DNA of 64,000 nt, taken from the NCBI RefSeq assembly GCF_036231355.1, contig NZ_CP109497.1, forward strand, positions 496,001 through 560,000, in the 5' to 3' direction. Below the pieces are notes generated by a model. That model did no database searches, was not told the DNA's origin, and saw only the letters and a program-made list of their open reading frames with translations. Shown one piece after another: positions 17,072 to 26,686 of this stretch (the stretch's first letter is position 1; every line of letters begins with the position of its first letter). This DNA comes from Streptomyces sp. NBC_01431. Its GTDB lineage: Bacteria; Actinomycetota; Actinomycetes; Streptomycetales; Streptomycetaceae. The position numbers and the translations under genes were made by a program.

Positions 17072-18606
17072 TCAACGGCGCCGTGGGCTGGAACCCGAGG
17101 TCCGAGCAGGTCCCCAATGGCCTGGGCGGCACGAGCGAGGAGCGCCTCTACGTGCGCGAGTCCTGGGAGCGCTCCTGAACCTGCCAGGTCGGGCGGCCCC
17201 CAGGTGGCGCAGTGCTGATGCCGCCGCCCCGGCGCCGCACATGCCGTGCACCCCAGGGCCGGGTGGGGTGGCCGCTGAGCACAGGAACACTCCGGGCAGG
17301 CCAGTGGCATAGGGGTCCAGCGCCGGGCGGGCGCCCAGGAGGAGCTGGGAAACTGTCTTCGCTCCGGTGAGGATGTCGCCGCCGGTGAAGTTGGGGTTGG
17401 CCGCTTCGAAGTCGGCGGGGTGGGTGATGTGTCGGCCCACGATTCGCTCGTGTACGCCGGGGGCGAAGCGTTCGAGCTGCCGGAGGATCGCCTCCGTGGC
17501 GTCCCCGTCGTAGCCGTGCGGGACATGGGCGTACGCCCAGACGGGGTGGACGTCGCCCACCGACCGGGAGGGGTCGGCAAGGTACTGCTGGCCGACCAGG
17601 ACGAAGGGCCGCTCGGGCATCCGGCCCTGCGTCACGTCCCGTTCCGTCCGGGCCACTTCGGCGAGCGGCCCACCGAGGTGCACGGTCCCGGCCCGTCGTG
17701 CCCGCTCGTCCCTCCAAGGCACGCCGCCCTCGACGGCCAGGTCCACCTTGAAGGCGCCAGGGCCACGGCGGAAGCGCCGGTACGCGCCCGTCACGCGGGC
17801 GGGCAGCCTGTCGCCGTAGAGGGCGGCGACCTGGCCGGGGTCGAGGACGAGCAGAGTCACGTCAGCGGGCGGGATCTGCCGCCGGGTGGTGATCCGCACG
17901 CCGGTCTCGATCGTGCCGCCGGCGGCGAGGAGAGCCGCGGCCATGCTGCGGGCGATGGACTGCGAGCCGCCCTCGGCGACGGCCCACCCGGCGGCGTGGC
18001 CGGAGGTGAGGATGCCGAGCCCGATCGCCGAGACGAGCGGGTCCCAGAACGGCCGGAACGCGTGCGCCGCCACCCCGGCCCACAGAGCCTGGGCCTGCGG
18101 GGTCCGGAAGAGGCTCGCGAGGACCGCGGGAGGCAGCACGGCCGGGAGGCCGAACCGGGCGAGCAGCAGTGGGTGCGCCGGGATCCGCAGCAGCGGACCC
18201 ATCACGTCGTGCGCGAGGGCGTCCCAGCGCCGCACCAAGGGCTCCACGAGGGCCCGGTAGCGGCGGCCGTCCGGGCCAAGCCCGGCGGCGGTCTCCGTGA
18301 CGGAGCGCAGCAGGACCCGGCCGTCCCGTCGTCCAGCGGGTGCACACAGTCGATCTCCGGCAGCCGCCAGCGCAGCCCGTGGCGTTCGAGGCCGAGGGCC
18401 CGGAGCGCGGGCGAGGTGACGGCCATGGGGTGGATGGCCGAACAGTGGTCGTGCAGCAGGCCGGGCAGGATCGCCTCGTGGCTGCGCGTGCCGCCGCCGA
18501 CCTCGTCGGCGGCCTCCAGCAGCGTGACGTCCAGGCCATCCCGCGCGAGGAGGGCCGCGGCGGCGAGCCCGTTGGGCCCTCCACCGACGACGACCGCGGT
18601 CGTCAT
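17072..18606 (-). pseudogene. Phytoene-desaturase-like FAD oxidoreductase with one frameshift
   Basis: ATG 18606 opens with MTTAVVVGGGPNGLAAAALL, a perfect FAD-binding GxGxxG followed by an acidic strand end (TLLEAADEVGGG). The frame carries on through CVHPLDDG and is then lost near 18318. The rest (RVLLRSVTETAAGLGPDGRR through VHGMCGAGAAASALRHLG) is in the neighbouring frame down to about 17180. One extra G in the run at that point accounts for the break. If the base is real, the gene is dead; if it is a sequencing error, this is an intact NAD(P)/FAD-dependent oxidoreductase of about 500 residues. Confidence 0.75.
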
Positions 18607-19445
18607 GACGCCAACACCGCGGGCGTAACGCCGGGCGCCGAGCGCACCGCATGACGAGACACGGCGCCGCACATGGGATAGTCCGGGCCATCGGTGGGCC
18701 CGGGCTGCCGGGTCACCATGTCGCGCACCGTGACGTGGCCTTGTTCGAGCACGCAGGGCGGCGTCGTGGATCTCATACGCCACAGTCTGGCGGTGGATGG
18801 GCTGCCCTTCCAAATGATCACTGACGTCTGCCGTGCTCTTATTCCTCGGTGCTTCCATGCGCCGAGGGCCTTGGTGCGTCAGGGCGATCCTTGCCGTTGG
18901 CCTAGTCAACGGATCGGGCCGTCACCGAAAGACGGGTGCGGCTGTGGTGAAGTCCTCTTCGCGGTACCTGGATTGCGGGGAAGTACCGCTCCGGTGACGC
19001 GCAGAGGTCGGTCCCCCTCCCTGGTCTCATGCAAAGCCTTCGTGGTCTTCTCGCGGTGTTCCTTCCGCTCCGCCAGTTACGGCTCTCCTCCGGAGAGAAT
19101 CGCGGAGCTGCTCATTTTCTCAACACGCCGGTGAGGCGTCGGGGGTCGGATGAGGGCGGTCTCGGCCGAGGGGCTGCGGATGCATGAATTTCATTGCTGC
19201 CTGGGCTGACCTGGGAAGTGACGTCACCGTGTCGGCTGTTTCGACTAAGCAGGTACGACCATTCGGCCTATTAAAAATTTTCTGAGCATTTGTGATCGGC
19301 TCGCCAGGTTGGGCGAAACCACGCGTATGAGTTACAAGTTGAGGCATGCGTCTGCGTAATATTCCAGCGGCAGAGACAGGCGATTCCGTGTGACCGAGAA
19401 CCGCCAAATACGTCTCCATCCCCCCTCACAGGAGCTGGCCCTTCG
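18607..19445. other. Long intergenic region before the ice-binding-like gene
   Basis: No gene is supported on either strand. The last 180 bp are noticeably less GC-rich (for example TATTAAAAATTTTCTGAGC at 19269-19287) than the surroundings and probably hold the promoter of the secreted protein at 19446. A short frame read leftward just above 18606 shows protein-like stretches but no family was recognised. Confidence 0.4.
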
Positions 19446-20696
19446 ATGACGCTCAATATCCCTGTCGCGCCTCTGCGGCGCACTTTGTCGGTATGGACCG
19501 CGGCGCTACTTGCCGTGGTGATCTCCGCTGTCGTAGTCGCTGTGTCGCCGACACAGGCAAGTGCCCTCGCCACGTTTGTAGATCTGGGCAGGGCGGACAG
19601 CTTCGCGGTACTGGCCGGTTCGGCAACCACCAATACCGGCCCCTCGGTGATCACCGGAGATGTCGGAGTGTCGCCGGGAACGTCCATCAGCGGATACGGG
19701 CCGCCCGCCGTGGTGAACGGGACCCAGCACTCTGCGGACACTGTCGCTCAGGACGCCCAGACCGACCTGATCACGGCGTACAACGACGCTGCCGGGCAGC
19801 CCTCCGACGGGGCACTTCCCCCGGACGCCGGTGGCCTGACGCTGGTTCCGGGCGTCTACACCGCCTCCTCCACTCTCGGACTCACCGGCACCCTCACCCT
19901 GGATGCCCAGGGGAACCCCAACGCCGTCTGGGTCTTCCAGATCGGTTCGGGCCTGACGACGGCGTCCAGCAGCCGCGTATCCCTCATCAACGGCGCCTCA
20001 CCGTGCAATGTGTTCTGGAAGATCGGCAGTTCGGCCACCCTCGGCACCAGCACCGCCTTCGTGGGCAACATCCTGGCCATGACCTCGATCACCGCCACCA
20101 CGAGCGCGACCATCGAGGGACGAGCGCTGGCCCGTAACGGTGCCGTGACGCTGGACACCAACACAATCACCCGGCCGCAGTGCGCGGCCGGAACTACCGG
20201 TGCGACGACGTCCGGCACCACCGGCGCCACCACGTCCGGAACTACCGGCGCGACGACGGCCGGAACTACCGGTGCCACCACGTCCGGAACTACCGGCGCG
20301 ACGACGGCCGGAACTACCGGTGCCACGACGGCCGGAACTACCGGTGCCACCACGTCCGGAACTACCGGCGCGACGACGTCCGGAACTACCGGTGCCACCA
20401 CGGCCGGCACCACCGGCGCGACGACGTCCGGCACCACCGGCGCCACCACGTCCGGAACTACCGGTGCCACCACGTCCGGCACCACCGGCGCGACGACGTC
20501 CGGCACCACCGGCGCGACGACGTCCGGAACTACCGGCGCCACCACGGCCGGAACTACCGGTGCCACCACGGCCGGCACCACCGGCGCCACCACGTCCGGG
20601 ACCACCGGGGGGAACGGCTATGGCTGCAAACCCGACCACAACGATTACGGCGACGAGTACGGCCAGGACGACAGCTACGGCTGTGATCCTGCCTAG
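19446..20696 (+). CDS. Secreted ice-binding-like (DUF3494) protein with repeat tail
   Basis: 416 residues. A long signal peptide (LSVWTAALLAVVISAVVVAV, cleavage after AS-A near residue 41) is followed by a DUF3494 domain (about 45-245). Diagnostic segments are FAVLAGSATTNTGPSVITGD, DVGVSPG, TLVPGVYTASSTLGLTGTLT and the beta-helix end WKIGSSATLGTSTAFVGNIL. After that come 17 GTTGATT(S/A) octapeptides and a Y/D/C tail with four... residues of the G-Y-G-C/DDSYGCD type. In this family the domain binds ice or mediates surface adhesion. The Thr-rich tail looks like a surface-exposed stalk. ATG 19446 has AGGAG upstream. Confidence 0.85.
   Translation: MTLNIPVAPLRRTLSVWTAALLAVVISAVVVAVSPTQASALATFVDLGRADSFAVLAGSATTNTGPSVITGDVGVSPGTSISGYGPPAVVNGTQHSADTVAQDAQTDLITAYNDAAGQPSDGALPPDAGGLTLVPGVYTASSTLGLTGTLTLDAQGNPNAVWVFQIGSGLTTASSSRVSLINGASPCNVFWKIGSSATLGTSTAFVGNILAMTSITATTSATIEGRALARNGAVTLDTNTITRPQCAAGTTGATTSGTTGATTSGTTGATTAGTTGATTSGTTGATTAGTTGATTAGTTGATTSGTTGATTSGTTGATTAGTTGATTSGTTGATTSGTTGATTSGTTGATTSGTTGATTSGTTGATTAGTTGATTAGTTGATTSGTTGGNGYGCKPDHNDYGDEYGQDDSYGCDPA
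20190..20597 (+). repeat. 17 tandem 24-bp units encoding GTTGATT(S/A)
   Basis: Seventeen in-frame 24-bp units, each GTTGATTS or GTTGATTA, with synonymous changes between units but almost no amino-acid change except the last position (order S,S,A,S,A,A,S,S,A,S,S,S,S,S,A,A,S). Copy number is likely to vary between strains by slippage or recombination. It is a coding minisatellite, not a CRISPR array. Confidence 0.95.
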
Positions 20697-20828
20697 CATG
20701 CGCAACCCACTCCGGCGGGGTGAGTGCTCGGACGCAACCACTCACGTGCGCGAGTAGGACAGGCGGCGTGCGGCGCGGATCGTCATCGATTCCGCCGCAC
20801 GCCGCAAGCGGAAGCTCAGGAGAACCAG

Positions 20829-21596
20829 GTGAGAGAAGTCGGGACGGAAGGACCGGATGGGGCCGTGCAGGGTGGCATTGCGTCAGCAGACGCTGACGAA
20901 TCGGACCAGGCGGGCGCTAGGCCGACCGTACAGAGGGGGGACGGGAGACCGACTGCGTTCCAAGCATCTTCAGAGCCACCCGTCGCCCTGAAGGCCGGAG
21001 TACAAGTCGCCGTGGTCCTGTGCCTGGCAGCGGCCCTGGTACATGTGCTCCTGGTATTCCTGCAAGTGGCACCACCGAATCCCCTCTCCCGGCAGTACAG
21101 CCGGCAGGTCAACGCCTGGGTCTTCCCGTTGTTCGAGCAGAACTGGCGGCTCTTCGCCCCGGACCCGGAGTCGGTCAACCGGCAGATTTCGGCGCGGACC
21201 ATGCACACCGCCCCGGACGGCACCGCCCACGTCAGTGGCTGGTTCGACCTGACCGCCGTCGACACATCTGCAGTGAAACACGACCCCTTCCCCAGCCACA
21301 CAGCACAGAACATGCTGCGCCGGGCCTGGACTTCCTACCTCGAAACACACGGCGGCGACGACCATCCGCACTCACAACGCGCTCTGATGATCCAGCAATA
21401 CCTGCGCAACATCGCAGCCGATCGCCTCACCGCCCATCGCCACGGCACATTCGAGTCCATCCAACTGCGCGTGATCACCCTGCCCATCGCCGCGCCGCCC
21501 ACAGCGGGCGGCCCCGGTCCCGGCACGGCCGCACCACGGCCCACCGACACCCGTTACCTGCCCTGGTGGAAGGTGGCCCGCCATGCAACAGGCTGA
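20829..21596 (+). CDS. DUF5819 family membrane protein
   Basis: 255 residues from GTG 20829, with AGGAG ending 6 nt upstream. One membrane helix (VAVVLCLAAALVHVLLVFLQV) is followed by the DUF5819 signature WVFPLFEQNWRLFAPDP and a soluble extracytoplasmic domain. It overlaps the HTTM gene by 14 bp, the usual partner arrangement for DUF5819, which implies co-translation and a shared membrane complex. The ice-binding-like gene lies 132 bp upstream in the same direction, so all three may be one transcript. The function of the pair is not established. Confidence 0.8.
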   Translation: MREVGTEGPDGAVQGGIASADADESDQAGARPTVQRGDGRPTAFQASSEPPVALKAGVQVAVVLCLAAALVHVLLVFLQVAPPNPLSRQYSRQVNAWVFPLFEQNWRLFAPDPESVNRQISARTMHTAPDGTAHVSGWFDLTAVDTSAVKHDPFPSHTAQNMLRRAWTSYLETHGGDDHPHSQRALMIQQYLRNIAADRLTAHRHGTFESIQLRVITLPIAAPPTAGGPGPGTAAPRPTDTRYLPWWKVARHATG

Positions 21597-22731
21597 GCAG
21601 ACATCGGCCCCGGCAACCCCGCCGTCGCAGCCCGGACACGGCACCGAACGGGCGAGCGCACACACACCGCAGCACATGCCGGCCCGTGTCGCTGCGCTCC
21701 TCACGCTCCTGCTGGAGCAGCCGATCTCCCTGTACGCCGCGGCGGTTCTACGCATCGGGTACGGATTCCTCTACTTCGCCTTCCTGCTACGCGAGTTTCC
21801 CCACCGCGACGAGATCTGGGGTCCCGGCTCACCGTGGACGCCGACACTGGCCAAACAGCTCTTCGACCAGACCGGGTGGGCCAGCATCCTCACCCTGTCC
21901 GACAGCCGCGCCTACTTCGAAGTCTGCTACACGGCAGCCCTCGTCACCTGCGCACTGTTCATGCTGGGCTGGCGGACCAGAGCGGTGTCCGTGCTCTTCG
22001 CGGTCGTAGTGACGTCGTTCCACGCCAGGGCGATCTTCATGACGGACGGAGGGGACACCCTCATCCTCCTCATGGCCCTCTACCTCGTCTTCACCGCATG
22101 CGGCCGACGCTGCTCCCTCGACGCGCGCAGAACCCGGCTCCGAGCATCCGCCGACAAGACTCCCCGGCTTCCGCTGGACCAGCCATCCGGCGAGCTGCGA
22201 CGCCACTTCCGTGACGCGCGCCTGACAGTGGTCACCGTGCTGCACAACTGCGGCATGCTCGTCATCGCCGCCCAGGTCTGCTTCCTCTACGGATCCGCGG
22301 GCCTGTACAAGGTGCAGGGTGCCTCCTGGGGCAACGGCACCGCCCTCCATTACGCCCTGCACCTCGACCTGTTCCAGCCCTGGCCCGAGCTCTCCGCCAT
22401 GGCGGACGAACACGACGTACTGATCGCCATCGCCTGCTGCCTGACGGTGCTGTTGCAGGTGGCCTTCCCGTTCGTCCTGTTCGGCAGGCTCAAGTACCCC
22501 GTCCTGACGATGCTGTTGGGCATGCACCTGGGTATCGCGGTGTTCCTGGGCCTGCCGCTCTTCTCCGGCGCCATGATCGTCGCGGACACCGTGTTCCTTC
22601 CGGACCGCTTCTACCGGTACTTGGGGCAGCTGTCGCGGCGAGTTGTCCCGTGGGCCGACGTCAGGGAGGCACAGACTCCGACTCCCGCAGAGGCTGCACT
22701 GGTACCTCCGCAGTCGGGACATACCGGCTGA
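21583..22731 (+). CDS. HTTM-domain membrane protein
   Basis: 382 residues with several membrane helices (AAVLRIGYGFLYFAFLL, YTAALVTCALFMLGW, LILLMALYLVFTACG, LVIAAQVCFLYGSAGLYKV, IACCLTVLLQVAFPFVLFG, MLLGMHLGIAVFLGL). The order R-IGYGFLYF, FLYGSAGLYKVQG-W-G-G-A is that of the HTTM fold, which is shared with vitamin-K-dependent gamma-carboxylase. A catalytic carboxylase role is not implied: bacterial HTTM proteins paired with DUF5819 are uncharacterised. Start ATG 21583 lies inside the upstream gene. Confidence 0.85.
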   Translation: MQQAEQTSAPATPPSQPGHGTERASAHTPQHMPARVAALLTLLLEQPISLYAAAVLRIGYGFLYFAFLLREFPHRDEIWGPGSPWTPTLAKQLFDQTGWASILTLSDSRAYFEVCYTAALVTCALFMLGWRTRAVSVLFAVVVTSFHARAIFMTDGGDTLILLMALYLVFTACGRRCSLDARRTRLRASADKTPRLPLDQPSGELRRHFRDARLTVVTVLHNCGMLVIAAQVCFLYGSAGLYKVQGASWGNGTALHYALHLDLFQPWPELSAMADEHDVLIAIACCLTVLLQVAFPFVLFGRLKYPVLTMLLGMHLGIAVFLGLPLFSGAMIVADTVFLPDRFYRYLGQLSRRVVPWADVREAQTPTPAEAALVPPQSGHTG

Positions 22732-23289
22732 GGCCGACACTTGGTGCCGCTGCACGACCGGAAATCTAACTCGCTGGCCGCTCGGTGCATCACGGCTTTC
22801 AGCCCTCGTCAGGGCCGCAGATGCCTTCGGCGTCGCCCTCCGGGCTGCCGGACCGGGTAGAGCACCGTGGTTGGGTGCCAGGTCCGGCAGCCCCACCCGT
22901 CCAGCGCGCAGACCTGCCTTCTGTCCCGGTCTGTTGGCCGGCCGCAAGCCCGAACGGCGGCGCCCTGGCTCAGTGGATGTTGCTGCCTGACTTCGACGGC
23001 CCCTGGTCTCTGAGGGGAAACCAGTGGCCGTCTGCCATGGCAGTCGGTCACCGCGGCCGAACGCGTTGTGGTCCCCCAGCTTGAGCCGAGGAAAGCAGCC
23101 GCGGAACCACAGGACACCGGTGCACGCGTGCCAACCCCAATAGCGCCTGTCACCGGCCGAGGTCACGGCACCAGTAACCACCCACGCTCCCCCAGTGAGG
23201 TTCCCCCGGTGTGTGGGAGGTGTTGACTAGCCTCGCCGCTTCGCTCGGGCTGCCTCGGCACCGACGGCCTGACGGCTGCTCGCCGACGT
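22732..23289. other. Intergenic region without supported genes
   Basis: Nothing beyond short shadow frames is visible. An 8-bp inverted repeat (CTGCCGGA at 22843-22850 with TCCGGCAG) lies within it and could be terminator-like for the HTTM gene. Confidence 0.3.
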
Positions 23290-23596
23290 TGCGATCTGAT
23301 TCCGCACGACCTGCCGCCGGGCGGCGCGGTGAGGTACTACTTCACCGAGCGGCGCGACGGCGGCATCGGCCACGCCATTCACGACCTGCTGCGCTGGCAG
23401 GTGTGGGAGAAGGCGAGGCGGAAGGCGGACCCGAGCCTGGCGGTGCTCGACCCGCAGAGCGTGCACGCGGCGGCCGGGGTCCCGGCTGAGTCGACGGGGC
23501 GTGATGCGGCAAGAAACACCGGGCCGCAAGCACGGCCTGGCCGTTGACGTGTTGGGCCTGGTGATCGCGGTGGTGGTGCTCGAAGCTCGCTGCTGA
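23290..23596 (+). pseudogene. IS5-family transposase fragment
   Basis: The frame gives DLIPHDLPPGGAVRYYF, then HDLLRWQVWEKARRKADPSL, VLDPQSVHAAAGVPAEST and GRDAAR. After a one-base shift near 23518 it continues GRKHGLAVDVLGLVIAVVVL. This is the middle of an IS5-group transposase, including the first catalytic Asp segment. Both ends are missing, and a stop follows at 23594-23596. Confidence 0.75.
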
Positions 23597-23672
23597 ATGG
23601 GGAAGTGGCCCCCGCTGTCGGCGGGGGCCACGATGAGATGGGTGAGGCGAACGGCGGTTGGGCCGCCTGGGG

Positions 23673-24625
23673 TCAGCTGGTGGCGGGGTGGCCGTCCCAC
23701 CATTCGCGTTCGCTCTCGCGTGGGTCCTCAACGACCTGGTTGGTGGTGGCGTTGTTGTTGCGGGCGTAGGTCATGACGGGGCGTTTGGTGGTGTCGTAGG
23801 CGTCCCAGGAGACCTGTCCTGTCTTGGCGAAGTCGGCCCAGGCTTGGTGGAGGGGGCTGTGGCCAGGGCCTGGGGCGGGTTCGGGCCGGTGAGCTTCTGG
23901 CTGTCGGGCAGGGCGAGGGTGTCCCAGGCGAAGGGCAGGTCGACGCTGTGGCAGGAGCCGATCTTGACCTGCAGGTTGTTGGGGGTGACCGGGGAGCGCC
24001 AGCCGAATTCGTACAGGTGGGTGGGGGCGGCGGCGTCGGTGGCGCGGGCTTCGCCGATGCGGTAGGTGGGGATACGGAACATGCGGTCGCTCAGCAGCGC
24101 GCATGCCACTCCGGAGGCGGCGTCGCGGGGGTAGGCGTTGGTGCCGCCCCTTCTTGTATTCGTCCCAGGATCCGGCGGGGACGCTGTATGCCTTCAGGTG
24201 CTTGTCGTACAGGACGGGAAGGTTCCAGCCCACCAGGACGGTGGTGACGATGAAGAGGCGGAACTCCTCGGTAGTGGTGCCCATCAGCAGCGGGACGTTG
24301 CTGCCCGCGCCGTCGGCGATGGCGTCGATGGGACACCGGGGCAGCACGTCGCCGTCGACGACGGGCATGAAGGCCAGGCCGCAGGAGGCCATGGTGCTCG
24401 GGCCGTACTTGCCCGAGGCCGGGCTTTGGCTTACGTCGGCGCTGATGATGTTCTGTGCTTTGAGCAGTTCTTCGGGGTCGACGCCGGCCAGGGCCTCTGC
24501 GGTGGCCTCGACCCCGAGTTCGTCGGCGACGGCCTTGAGGACCTTGCCTGCGTTGGCGGGGGTCTGACCGAGGTGGGCGGTGCCGCTCTGCACGATCGCC
24601 TTGTCGCTCCGCCCCAGGTCAGAAC
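23673..24625 (-). pseudogene. Carboxylesterase (type B), truncated and frameshifted
   Basis: Reading leftward from about 24610: DKAIVQSGTAHL, KVLKAVADELGVEATAEALA, GLAFMPVVDGDVLPRCPID and VPLLMGTTTEEFRLF give the middle of a para-nitrobenzyl-esterase-like enzyme. Near 24150 the frame shifts (MFRIPTYRIGEARATDAAAP, YEFGWRSPVTPNNLQ) and near 23860 it shifts back (WADFAKTGQVSWDAYDTTKR). The N-terminal part with the GESAG serine is missing; homology begins just after it. The 5' edge abuts the C-terminus of the XRE gene. Two compensating shifts plus the truncation make it non-functional. Confidence 0.8.
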
Positions 24626-24636
24626 ATCCCTGTCCC

Positions 24637-25578
24637 TCACCGAACCCCGGACGAAGAACTGGAGAGCATGTTGGGCGCAACTCCCTCGGTGAGGCCGTCA
24701 GAGTACTCAGGGGTGGCTTGCAGGTCGATGTGTGACTTGGTGGCGTCGGTGATGAAGTCGTGGGTGCTGTCTGGGCTGAGGGCTCGGGCCTGGAGGTGGT
24801 CGTACATCATGGCGTACTGCTGTACGGCAGACTGTCTTTCCAGGTAAAGGTCGCTGGTGAAGCGTTCCAGGTACACCACCCCTGTCTGCGGGCTGTCGGC
24901 GAACCGCAGGATGGAGAACTGTCCTGAGAGGCCCGGGTGGGCGCCCACCGTGTAGGGGAGGACTCGCACGGTGATGTGCGGCTCGGCACCGAGTGCATTC
25001 AGATGCTCCAACTGCTCACGCATGACGTCGGGACCGCCGACGACACGGCGCAGTGCCGATTCCTCCAGGACGACCCACAGACGCAGCGGGGAGGTGGGGT
25101 GGTAGATCCGGTGCTGACGGCGCAGCAGCACCTTGAGGCGTCTGGCGGCCTGTTCGGCAGTGACCGGGGGAATCGTTTCCTCGATGACGGCACTGGCGTA
25201 GGCAGGGGTCTGCAGCAGACTGGGGATCACCATGGGCTCGTAGGCATGGATCGAGGCGGCGTCCGTCTCGAGGCCGATATGGACGCTGTGGGGGTGCTCG
25301 CCGTAGGCGCTCCACCATCCCTGCTTTCCCGACTCCTGGGCCATGTGCATCAGGGAGTCGACGACCTGCTGGTCCGTCACCCCGTAGATGGCGCAGAGGT
25401 CGCGTACATCGCGGGGGCTGATGGCACGGCGACCGTTCTCCATATGGCTGATCTTGGGCTGAGAGACCATGAGCCGCTCGGCCACTTCCGTGCTCTTCAG
25501 CCCGCTGTCCTGGCGGAGGCGGCGCAGTTCGGCCCCCAGACGGCGTCTCCTCACTGTGGGATTGATGATCACCGTCAT
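24637..25578 (-). CDS. XRE-family regulator with DUF5753 domain
   Basis: 313 residues. The N-terminal HTH (LGAELRRLRQDSGLKSTEVA with ERLMVSQPKISHMENGRR, residues 14-50) is followed by a DUF5753 ligand-like domain (EPMVIPSLLQTPAYASAVIE, TVRVLPYTVGAHPGLSGQFS, TSDLYLERQ). In Streptomyces such genes normally pair with a small DUF397 gene directly downstream. Here the downstream DNA is instead an esterase fragment, and the last residues (LSSSSSGVR) may be altered by that junction. Regulatory target unknown. Confidence 0.85.
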   Translation of the reverse strand: MTVIINPTVRRRRLGAELRRLRQDSGLKSTEVAERLMVSQPKISHMENGRRAISPRDVRDLCAIYGVTDQQVVDSLMHMAQESGKQGWWSAYGEHPHSVHIGLETDAASIHAYEPMVIPSLLQTPAYASAVIEETIPPVTAEQAARRLKVLLRRQHRIYHPTSPLRLWVVLEESALRRVVGGPDVMREQLEHLNALGAEPHITVRVLPYTVGAHPGLSGQFSILRFADSPQTGVVYLERFTSDLYLERQSAVQQYAMMYDHLQARALSPDSTHDFITDATKSHIDLQATPEYSDGLTEGVAPNMLSSSSSGVR

Positions 25579-26049
25579 GCGCGGGTTTCCTCCGGATCCA
25601 CGTCGTTGTCAGATCCGAAGGCTGCCATGGGACACGACTTGTCGATCATGTGCCATGCCGTCGTGCGCGCGGACCGGTGAAACGGACTGTGACGTTGTCA
25701 TTTTCCTTTCCTGTGTCGGCATGCCGACTATTCGTGCCGCTGCGTCCCGGGGGCGTGCTCTGAGGGGTGCCGGAGGTGAGGAATTCGCCGGGGAGGCCGC
25801 TGGCGCAGGCGATCACCACGCCAGGGCAGAGGCGACGGCACACACGGAACGCGGGGCGTCCAGCGGCTGCTGCAAGCCAGTCACCATGCAGGCGAAGCCG
25901 GTGCCCCACCCACCGGCACACCGCGTCACCCCGAAGGAATGCGAAACTCGAATTCGGGACGGTCCCACGGCACGGCGGGCGGGTTCACAAACGCGGTCCC
26001 GGTCCGCACCGCACCAACGCGGTGGTAGAAGCCCTTCCCCGATCAGCCG

Positions 26050-26202
26050 ACCGATCAAAATACGGAGGACCGCTGACCCGCAGCGCGGCAGCGATCTCGC
26101 TGTTCCTCTGCCTGCCCTCGAAGCGTTCCACGGCCTGCAGCCGGACCCGCTCCCTCGCGCCCTCCCGGCGTCGGTCAGCCCGCCGCCCTGTGCGTATCTC
26201 AC
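26050..26202 (-). pseudogene. IS630-family transposase N-terminal fragment
   Basis: From GTG 26202 leftward: VRYAQGGGLTDAGRA, then after a one-base shift ARERVRLQAVERFEGRQRNS and EIAAALRVS. This is the start and winged-helix HTH of an IS630 transposase. About 50 of some 350 residues remain. It is a different copy from the IS630 element at 49360-50469. Confidence 0.65.
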
Positions 26203-26406
26203 GCCCAAGGGCTACCGGAACGGACCCGGCACCGCCAGGCGAACGGATCCGACATCACCCAATCAAGTTCAGTAGTTCGGATCGCGTACGGGTGCTGGTG
26301 CCCCGTGCCCCGGAGGCCGGGGCGCATGTGCATCGACCACCATCACCCGGATGGCGCACACCCAGACCAACACCGGCAGCGTTTATGGAATATGACAACA
26401 GCAGAG

Positions 26407-26452
26407 CTCCCCGCCTCCTTCTGCAGGCCTGCAGGGGCAGGAAGGCGGGGAG
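26407..26452. terminator. Hairpin, 10-bp perfect outer stem
   Basis: CTCCCCGCCT (26407-26416) pairs with AGGCGGGGAG (26443-26452). The inner bases (CCTTCTGC with GCAGG) allow the stem to continue with one bulge. It lies upstream of the DUF2637 gene. Confidence 0.45.
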
Positions 26453-26686
26453 GCAGTATTCGCTCCGGTGTCACCAGGATCGGCAAGGAGACTTCCACTC
26501 CACGCTTAACCGACCGCAGCGAGACCCGGAACGCGACGTGGGGACACGAGAGCCTGGAAGTCGATCTGAGCTACCCCTCCTCGATCTTCGAGGAGTTCCT
26601 CCATGCGATGAGCGTGATCCAGTTCGAGTGCGGCAGACGGCCGGGCAGGACGGCACCCTCCGCACCGGCTGTCCGCGAGTGCTTGG

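Larger units (their letters stand above)
25579..26686. other. Intergenic region with an IS630 remnant and a hairpin
   Basis: Apart from the transposase fragment at 26050-26202 and the hairpin at 26407-26452, no gene is supported. The first 100 bp must hold the XRE promoter and the last 200 bp the start region of the DUF2637 gene. A short stretch at 26550-26640 (EVDLSYPSSIFEEFLHAMSV in the + direction) looks protein-like but has no recognisable family or start. Confidence 0.35.

Noticed and set aside
20190..20597. Regular 24-bp repeats resembling a CRISPR or satellite array
   Set aside because: Units are contiguous without spacers, stay in frame and encode a near-constant octapeptide inside a secreted protein.
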